The notes beneath the pieces are model-generated. The model searched no databases. It saw nothing but the letters and a program-made list of their open reading frames with translations, and was not told where the DNA came from. A stretch of 10,440 nt of DNA from Cephalothrix spiralis (taxonomy: Eukaryota > Nemertea > Palaeonemertea > Archinemertea > Cephalotrichidae): assembly GCA_032353305.1 (NCBI GenBank), contig JAUCNG010404584.1, positions 1-10,440 of the forward strand, written 5' to 3'. Of this stretch, positions 7,001 to 10,440 are shown piece after piece (the first letter of the stretch is position 1; each line of letters starts with the position of its first letter). A program made the position numbers and the translations under genes.

Positions 7001-9693
7001 CCTTCTCCTTTAATATCGTTCGATATTTTTCCACTTGCAAATTTATCGTTTCTAAGCATAGTTACAATTAAACTGTTAGAAAGGAGTTTCCTTTACCGTG
7101 TAGATGACAATAGAAGAAAGTTGAGGCATGGTTCTTCAAATTACTTGGTTTATTTAGAGATATAATTTAACATGTCGAGTTGTTTCATTCATTGCGGACA
7201 TCAATATCACCGTTCGCCGATAGATGGCGAGGTGTCAATATACGAAATACAAATACGAATTAATAACGGCGACGAAGTCGCGACATAAACCGAAGAAAGT
7301 AAGGGGTCCATATGTAAAACAAAAAAAATAAATTTATGTTAATATTATTTGTAGCCTTCTATTAAATCGTTCACATATTATGGTCCCGCAATTATTTGCA
7401 AATTTCAAGCCTTACTTTATAGACCTACTGATATTCAGGTGCACCAATTGTCTGTGCATGGATATAGTTTTGCGGTATATTGTTTTACAACATATTGTAG
7501 TTTTTTTACTTTAAAGACTGAGATTACCTCTTATCATCCACATTTTTGAAATGCAATAACTCTGAGAAATCTAGTCCAGATCCAGCCAATTCATCGTATG
7601 TTCCTGTCCCATTAATCTGTCCCTATAAATAATCATGGAAAGTTGTCACTACATGTACATAAAGGGAATAAGCTATATTATGTCATATTGGTACATAAGT
7701 ATAAACTTATTTAATGACTGCTATAGTGTTCAGTGGCGTAATGATAACGGTCTTCTTTTCCAAATTGTTTTGAGCAAATCCGTTAATCCTGCTCATTTTG
7801 ATTTAATTTAATTTGACTTACGGAGTTACGGAACTTTGATGTCGGATGTGTATTATTATTGCTTCATTAAACATTCGCCTGACGAAGGCTAAAAAAACCG
7901 AAAGCTTGCACTTTGAGTAATTAATTTCCGTGTTCGTGTTTTTTTCTGTACAATACTATAACTGTATCAAACTATTTGCAATAAAACAATAGGCCTACTA
8001 CATGCAGGGGGTGTCTTTAACGTGCAGACACCAACCCGTTTGGGTGGGGTGTTTTTGGACATTGGTCTCAATCAATACCACTTATCTAGTGGCTTATGTC
8101 CAAGTTGAAACTGAAGTTCTTGTATCGATAATGGGTGGGTATCAAGAGGCTTATGTCTTGAAAGTGTGGTTCTTGTCTCGATAATGGATGGTGTATAGAA
8201 AGTATTGTTAGAAAAATGATGCAAAATAAGGCAAAATGTCAAAAAGGTGGTTCATATTTCAACAATTAAAACGCAACCCCCTCTCCCACGTGGAAAAATT
8301 TTACAAACTTTTTTGCGGCGCAGTTTTTTTTGGGCAAAATGCTGCAATTTTCTCTCTCACCGCACTCAAATTGGTTCCTATGGACGGGTGGTTTGTCTAC
8401 CGGGGTCCGTAAAGTGACGCAAATGTCAAGTAAGGGAATGGGTGGTGGGTCTCATTGTAAAATTTCAAAAAATTTCACTTCGGAGACGTTGTTGCACGTT
8501 GGTGCACTTTCAATACAACCCCCTCCCTGCTACATGTATATCGGAACAAAAAAATGTTCTGCATATATTAATTTTGTCTTAATTTTGCCGACGGTACAAT
8601 ATGACTTCAGTACCAACGAAATTTGCAACAGAAACAAAAGTTTCAAACAATCCCGAATCTACTACATCTTCAGCTTCTACTGGTGTGACAGAGAGTTCGA
8701 GGGAGATATAAGAAAGCATTTTATTATCTGTATTTCATTCTCACTAGACTTAACATAATGATATTTGATAGAATATATAATATTTTACTCACATCTTTTA
8801 AAATAAGAATTCTGTCTACATCATGAATAAACTGCAACTGGTGTGTGATTAAGATCCTTGTCTTATGCTTGAGGAAATCATATATACACTTATTCAAGAT
8901 ATGTTTCCCAACTGTTATATCCACTGCACTTAGTGGATCGTCAAGCAAATATATATCAGCATCCCTGTAGATTGCACGTGCAAGTCCAAGCCGAGCCCGT
9001 TGACCACCACTTAGTTTTATGCCTCTTTCACCTACTAGACTCCTGTCTCTTTCTGATAACATCTCAATATCCTGAAATGTAGATAGGTGCTGTTTAAGTA
9101 GGCCTAAGCGATATCCTGACATTATCGGTATAAGTTGAAAAAACCTGAATTATTGTAATCTTTTTTTTATATACTGGACCTGATGATGCCTTAAGTGCGA
9201 AATATATCGTCTATCCATTTTTGAAAAGTGTCTTGTGTCAGTGGACTTTTTTTAAACTTTTAAGTTTCATTTTCTCTTATATACATGTATAATAGTTTTT
9301 TTTTAATTGGGAATTTCGTACATTGATCAAAATCATAAAAACAAATCACTGTCGCGGTTCATGTGATTTTTCAGCTGTGTTTTGATTGAGGCATGCACGT
9401 TAGCATTACCAGACATATTGAGTAGCAAAGTAGTGATTTATAAATAAACCTTTACTACTATAAACAATATGGTTATGCTTTTGCTTTTAACGATAGGCTA
9501 CCTTGTTTAAAGAAGTACATTCTAAAACCATTCTGTAGCGCTCTTCTTCAAACGGTTTGCCAAAGAGAATGTTGTTGCGTATTGTTCCTGCAAAAACCCA
9601 TGCATCCTGAGGAGCATATGATACAGTGCCATTCATTTCCGTACTTCCATTAGAAATATTAGTTTCACCGAGTATTGTCATTATCAAAGAACT
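847..9693 (-). CDS. ABCC4-like (MRP4-type) ABC transporter, partial, nine joined exons
   Basis: Partial gene, read by joining nine minus-strand exons into 516 codons plus one base. Order in the product: NBD1 from just after the Walker A lysine (residues 1-157), linker (158 to about 225), TM7 (about 230-266), extracellular loop with an N-I-T sequon, TM8, the NPFGR coupling segment, TM9-TM10, and the RSPV...IRAF segment with TM11 (to 516). ABCC proteins are plasma or vacuolar membrane exporters of organic anions, conjugates, cyclic nucleotides and drugs. The HQDAHTEA segment, the ILILKD strand, the SEEE...GKI linker end and DWWLTYW resemble animal ABCC4 from memory more than ABCC1, whose equivalent stretches differ. 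All internal exons keep frame and there are no stops, so the gene looks intact. The 5' part (TMD1 and Walker A) and 3' part (TM12 and NBD2) lie outside. The substrate cannot be inferred. Assignment to ABCC is near certain; the ABCC4 subgroup is likely. Confidence 0.93.
1078..1658 (-). other. Intron between exons 8 and 9 (phase 1)
   Basis: 581 nt, GTAAGT...TTTCAG. Very AT-rich; only a trivial ACTGATCG doublet near 1168-1183. Nothing else recognised. Confidence 0.9.
1659..1809 (-). CDS. Exon 8: TM9-TM10 hairpin and TSRDLKRLES
   Basis: 151 nt: 50 codons plus one base; phase 0 in, phase 1 out. Acceptor TTATAATCTGTTTTCAG, donor GCAA|GTAAGT (perfect GTAAGT). Reads FFLQTISVIILVGIVNPWVL with the rest of TM9 and the short turn, then TM10 PPLLVIFILIRYFYMQTSRD and LKRLESA. 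The Y-F-x-x-T-S-R-D-x-K-R-L-E-S motif at exon residues 35-49 is the hallmark of ABCC second membrane domains just inside TM10. Codons open on both sides of the exon are intronic. Confidence 0.96.
1982..2286. mobile_element. MITE-like element with about 53-bp terminal inverted repeats
   Basis: The left end (1983-2035), starting CGTCCGATAAAATC, and the right end (2233-2285), ending GATTTTATCGGACG, are reverse complements over 53 bp with about four mismatches; one further T/A pair extends the ends to 1982 and 2286. Total length is about 305 bp with no coding capacity, which fits a non-autonomous inverted-repeat DNA transposon. No clear target-site duplication is visible next to the ends, so the exact boundary or superfamily is open. 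An internal hairpin lies at 2063-2110. Confidence 0.8.
2063..2110. repeat. Internal hairpin of the MITE-like element
   Basis: CGTTAACATCGTCCGAAA (2063-2080) pairs with TTTTGGACGATATTAACG (2093-2110) with two mismatches across 18 positions, around a 12-nt loop. The GTCC/GGAC core echoes the element's termini (CGTCCGA). Confidence 0.85.
2442..2545. repeat. Two-copy tandem duplication with palindromic core
   Basis: Copy 1 (2442-2495) and copy 2 (2496-2545) share ACTTGCG.GATGCGG, AAATTTCCGCAACGA and GTAACGTCTTGTATA. Copy 1 has an extra 4 bp (GATC). Each unit centres on the near-palindrome TGCGGAAAATTTCCGCA. Confidence 0.9.
2856..3056. repeat. Three dispersed copies of a 22-bp motif
   Basis: GGAAATGACCTAGAAATTCA starts at 2856 and recurs at 3035 with one change in 22 bp. 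A more diverged copy lies at 2893-2915. All are in the same orientation. Confidence 0.75.
3065..3107. repeat. Nested hairpin
   Basis: TATTGCACTG (3065-3074) pairs perfectly with CAGTGCAATA (3098-3107). Inside, GCACC (3080-3084) pairs with GGTGC (3088-3092) around TGC. Confidence 0.85.
3292..3371 (-). CDS. Exon 7: coupling segment RIQARFTQDIGRLD
   Basis: 80 nt: two bases completing Gly plus 26 codons; phase 1 in and phase 0 out. Acceptor ATATACTCGTTACAG, donor GAG|GTATGT. Reads RIQARFTQDIGRLDTLLPPT then SQMFYE. The family form is GRILNRFSKDIG.LDDLLP, so the cytosolic segment leading to TM9 is unmistakable despite its small size. The usual N of RILNRF is replaced by A here, and the D-D of LDDLLP by D-T. 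These are single changes in an otherwise conserved segment and do not suggest decay. Confidence 0.94.
3372..4365 (-). other. Intron between exons 6 and 7 (phase 1)
   Basis: 994 nt, GTAAGA...TTACAG. It is visibly more GC-rich in 3410-3510 and 3690-4045 than the rest of the window, with repeated CTAGCGCTAG blocks and hairpins described separately. No coding sequence seen. Confidence 0.9.
3690..4045. repeat. Repeat-rich block with duplicated CTAGCGCTAGGAT segments
   Basis: CTAGCGCTAGGATATCTC at 3703 and CTAGCGCTAGGATCGCTC at 4000 begin two related direct copies of about 31 bp, each opening with the palindrome CTAGCGCTAG. Between them lie a hairpin GTGGATCG-GGG-CGATCCAC (3975-3993), a 12-bp inverted repeat AAGCAAAATAAA/TTTATTTTGCTT (3868-3879 and 3898-3909), and GGATTTTT/AAAAATCC near 3804-3832. 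GCGCTATG/CATAGCG words recur. Confidence 0.75.
4366..4655 (-). CDS. Exon 6: TM7-TM8 extracellular loop, TM8, coupling helix
   Basis: 290 nt: one base, 96 codons, one base; phase 2 in and phase 1 out. The acceptor is CTTCTGTATTACAG and the donor TTTG|GTAAGA. The first 40 residues form a hydrophilic loop with one N-glycosylation sequon N-I-T (residues 21-23), the usual place for glycans in ABCC4-type proteins. TM8 follows (about 41-63, TIILIFAGLILAWTILNFIR). The cytosolic extension carries AKNLHNRMFHRMLRAPVLFF then DTNPFG, a signature of the second membrane domain (the family form is LH..M...IL.APV.FFD.NP.GR). The final Gly codon is completed by exon 7. Read-through past the donor reaches a stop near 4250 with no family similarity, which confirms the exon end. 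Confidence 0.96.
4714..4729. repeat. Perfect 16-bp palindrome
   Basis: CACGCGTATACGCGTG equals its own reverse complement and carries four CpG dinucleotides, which stands out in this AT-rich intron. Confidence 0.9.
4963..4994. repeat. Tandem 16-bp duplication
   Basis: AAAAGCATGAGAGCAT occurs twice back to back with no mismatch (4963-4978 and 4979-4994). Confidence 0.95.
5506..5681 (-). CDS. Exon 5: linker end and transmembrane helix 7
   Basis: 176 nt: 58 codons plus TG of a split Trp codon; phase 0 in, phase 2 out. The acceptor is ATTCTCTCATTTCAG and the donor TG|GTACGT. It starts PDYINQISEEEMEVGKIKNS, where SEE..EVGKI is the conserved lead-in to TMD2 (elbow helix), then VYFDYIFAG. TM7 spans about residues 31-52 (WLKLLMFVGISIVGQGTAVL) and ends in the conserved CDWWLTYW. 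I chose the TG|GTACGT donor over the nearby TAC|GTATAC because exon 6 must be entered with two bases, and the join restores the conserved Trp. Downstream codons that stay open to 5397 are intron read-through. Confidence 0.94.
5682..6322 (-). other. Intron between exons 4 and 5 (phase 0)
   Basis: 641 nt, GTAATT...TTTCAG. It contains a candidate alternative linker exon (5831-5903) and C/G-rich CCACC motifs at about 5924-5940 and 6088-6118. Otherwise nothing recognised. Confidence 0.78.
6323..6377 (-). CDS. Exon 4: linker between NBD1 and TMD2
   Basis: 55 nt: one base completing the split Arg codon plus 18 codons; phase 2 in and phase 0 out. The acceptor is strong (CTGCCTTTTGTTCCAG) and the donor GAG|GTAATT is good. 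Reads NVDDLYKIQESGFEIDLE, an acidic segment with no recognisable domain, as expected for the NBD1-TMD2 linker, which varies in length and sequence in ABCC4-like proteins and often carries phosphorylation sites. Support comes from splice signals and phase compatibility with exons 3 and 5 rather than from homology, so it is less certain than its neighbours. Exon 3 ends and exon 4 begins with the same NVDD tetrapeptide. Confidence 0.7.
6378..7527 (-). other. Intron between exons 3 and 4 (phase 2)
   Basis: 1150 nt, GTAATC...TTCCAG. AT-rich. It holds fragments related to the inverted-repeat element at 1982-2286 (two blocks at 6767-6784 and 6801-6828). No exon found; the longest minus-strand frame (6526-6825) has no family similarity. 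Confidence 0.8.
6767..6828. repeat. Rearranged fragment related to the 1982-2286 element
   Basis: AATAAAACGCCGTGTGAC (6767-6784) matches the reverse complement of 2144-2161 at 17 of 18 positions. Positions 6801-6828 match 2047-2074 in direct orientation at 26 of 28 positions, sharing AAAAACGTTAACATCGT. The terminal repeats are not recognisable here. Confidence 0.7.
7528..7622 (-). CDS. Exon 3: end of NBD1 and start of regulatory linker
   Basis: 95 nt: 31 codons plus two bases (AG), phase 0 in and phase 2 out. The acceptor ends TTATTTATAG and the donor is AG|GTAATC. Reads GQINGTGTYDELAGSGLDFS then ELLHFKNVDDK. This matches the ABCC pattern after the ILILKDG strand: a glycine turn, a G-T-Y/-E-L helix, and an SGxDF(S)xLL helix. 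The reading frame is short and easily missed, but homology, splice sites and phase agree. It is followed by a poorly conserved charged linker, as in the family. The split codon completes to Arg with exon 4, or to Ser with the alternative candidate at 5903-5831. Confidence 0.9.
7623..8792 (-). other. Intron between exons 2 and 3 (phase 0)
   Basis: 1170 nt, GTGAGT...TTATAG. It holds a direct repeat pair (8090-8191), a region of C-rich and T-rich unrecognised sequence (about 8265-8540) with CAACCCCCTC at 8274 and 8516, a short S/T-rich plus-strand reading frame (8601-8711) and a hammerhead-like core motif (7879-7903). A plus-strand frame from 8330 to 8758 is open for 142 codons but resembles no family I know and has no splice or start context that supports it. 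Confidence 0.88.
8090..8191. repeat. Diverged direct repeat pair
   Basis: The two copies start at 8090 and 8147. They share GGCTTATGTC, an A/T-G-rich middle, GTTCTTGT.TCGATAATGG and a TGG tail, offset by about 57 bp with small indels. The unit is not recognised. Confidence 0.75.
8793..9071 (-). CDS. Exon 2: NBD1 signature, Walker B, D-loop and H-loop
   Basis: 279 nt, 93 codons, phase 0 at both ends; acceptor TCTACATTTCAG, donor GAT|GTGAGT. Begins DIEMLSERDRSLVGERG. It carries the ABC signature LSGGQ (exon residues 20-24), followed by RARLGLARA. Walker B is YLLDD (41-45), then PLSAVD with the D-loop (46-51), and the switch histidine lies in THQLQF (76-81). The exon ends in the beta strand ILILKD. 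The residue after the Walker B aspartate is Asp, not the usual catalytic Glu. In ABCC transporters this is the known hallmark of a slow-hydrolysing NBD1, so it is normal here. This is the most diagnostic exon in the window. Open reading continues through the acceptor to an upstream ATG at 9122, but that stretch is intron. Confidence 0.97.
9072..9501 (-). other. Intron between exons 1 and 2 (phase 0)
   Basis: 430 nt, GTAGCC...TTTCAG on the minus strand. It holds T-rich runs, a TAGGCCTA octamer at 9099 and a hammerhead-like core motif at 9180-9202. No coding sequence seen. Confidence 0.9.
9502..9693 (-). CDS. Exon 1 of visible gene: NBD1, Walker A tail to Q-loop
   Basis: 192 nt, 64 codons, phase 0 at both ends. 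The acceptor is TTTTCTTCCAG and the donor AAG|GTAGCC. It opens with SSLIMTILGE, the continuation of the P-loop GxxGxGK|SSL, so the intron splits Walker A right after the lysine; the glycine-rich half is on an exon beyond the window. Next come a beta strand (about 21-28, ending TVSYAPQ), the Q-loop glutamine at residue 29 (YAPQDAWVF) and GTIRNNILFGKPF (36-48), the standard ABCC sequence after the Q-loop. The final helix ERYRMVLECTSLNK leads into exon 2. The domain is cytosolic and binds ATP together with NBD2. An ATG internal to the exon (codon 5) is not a start, since homology and the splice acceptor lie upstream of it. Confidence 0.95.
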
Positions 9694-10440
9694 CTGGAAG
9701 AAAATACTACGATAAGTAATTGTTTCTAGTTTTTCAAGTAATTTAGCTTACATGTATCTTATTTTATTTGAGCCTTTTTATTTATAGACGACTGAACCAT
9801 TAAACAATAAATTTATAGTCATTTCATTTTAATAATTGACGTTGGTCCATTTGTACCACGCGATGTGTCATTTTTGCCATAATGCATTGCTTTCTTACCA
9901 ACTACCGATGCAAAATAGTGCCTCAACATTATTGTCAGTGTGTATCGCACTCTTTTATCGATAATGTTGGTCATTCGTGCAAACAAACAATACTTCATGG
10001 GTCTCGAGCCATATTATTATTGCCCTCGTCTGCGTAACGGGTAATAGGCCTACTCGTAAACCTTTTCATGGGTCTCGACCTATGAAGTATTACCCATATA
10101 TATACTGGGCTTTCTTATCTGGTGCATAAAATGAAATAAATCTTTCGAGTAAATTATTGGGTTAGGCCTACTTGAAATGTAAAAACGTGAAAAAATGCCA
10201 CAAAGCTCAATTCATCATACTATCCATCCTCGTTCCCATGGTATTATATCATATTTCATAATACCCTGGCGGAATCGATATCCAAATCATTTGAGTATAA
10301 TAGCGAACCAAACAATTACTTGTCTTACACCCCTAGGCGATAAACTAAACAATTAGTACATGTATTATTACACAACTAATCGATTGTGAATCGCCGATGG
10401 ATTTTGTAGTAGAGGTTCAGCGACCCGAGCAATATAGGTC
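9694..10440 (-). other. Upstream intron (open end) of the transporter gene
   Basis: 747 nt upstream of exon 1. I looked for the exon encoding the glycine-rich half of Walker A followed by a donor, in the minus-strand frames, and found none, so it lies beyond 10440. Content: AT-rich sequence, a hairpin (CAACATTAT 9924-9932 with ATAATGTTG 9961-9969), a foldback at 9989-10091, and two TAGGCCTA octamers (10045 and 10163). Confidence 0.75.
9989..10091. repeat. Small foldback with duplicated inner motif
   Basis: AATACTTCATGGGTC (9989-10003) pairs with GACCTATGAAGTATT (10077-10091) with one mismatch in 15. TTCATGGGTCTCGA also occurs as a direct repeat inside each end (from 9994 and from about 10065). 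Confidence 0.8.

Noticed and set aside
8002-8184. 60-codon plus-strand reading frame
   Set aside because: It runs through the diverged direct repeats at 8090-8191 and resembles no known protein.
8330-8758. 142-codon plus-strand reading frame, the longest in the window
   Set aside because: It opens with a non-ATG codon in repeat-like sequence, shows no recognisable domain, and its 3' part overlaps a different frame that looks more protein-like.
9072-9122. In-frame ATG upstream of exon 2 as a translation start
   Set aside because: A clear TTTCAG acceptor and continuous family homology with exon 1 show that this stretch is intron.
9895-9925. Possible upstream exon ending before GTAAGA on the minus strand
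   Set aside because: The sequence before this donor does not encode a Walker A glycine-rich loop in any frame.

Overview
The window looks like eukaryotic, AT-rich genomic DNA, probably from a marine invertebrate. Coding sequence comes in short minus-strand blocks bounded by canonical GT...AG splice sites, with introns of about 0.4 to 1.5 kb full of small inverted and direct repeats. The taxon is an inference only; the protein resembles animal ABCC4-type transporters, and I cannot place the species.

The only gene I can support is one ABCC-family (multidrug resistance-associated protein, MRP4/ABCC4-like) ABC transporter on the minus strand. It is seen from the middle of its first nucleotide-binding domain to late in its second membrane domain. 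Nine exons can be joined: 9693-9502, 9071-8793, 7622-7528, 6377-6323, 5681-5506, 4655-4366, 3371-3292, 1809-1659 and 1077-847. Every junction keeps the reading frame (intron phases 0,0,2,0,2,1,0,1 and 1 at the open end). The joined coding sequence is 1549 nt, or 516 codons plus one base, with no stop or frameshift. The exon carrying Walker A glycines and lysine lies beyond 10440. The rest of TM12 and all of NBD2 lie below position 1.

Layout from right to left, the direction of transcription: 10440-9694 is an open upstream intron with a small foldback. Exons 1-2 carry NBD1 (Q-loop, LSGGQ signature, Walker B, D-loop, H-loop). Exons 3-4 are the post-NBD1 linker. Exon 5 carries the linker end and TM7, exon 6 an extracellular loop with an N-glycosylation sequon and TM8, exon 7 the cytosolic coupling segment, exon 8 TM9-TM10 and exon 9 the RSPV/IRAF segment plus TM11. 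Below 847 is another open intron.

The introns hold the non-genic structure: an 18-bp-arm palindrome (408-444), a MITE-like element with about 53-bp terminal inverted repeats (1982-2286) and a rearranged relative near 6767-6828, a tandem duplication with palindromic cores (2442-2545), a repeat-rich structured block (about 3690-4045), several hairpins, two hammerhead-like core motifs, and a phase-compatible candidate alternative linker exon (5903-5831). I saw no tRNA, rRNA, CRISPR array, promoter or complete second gene.
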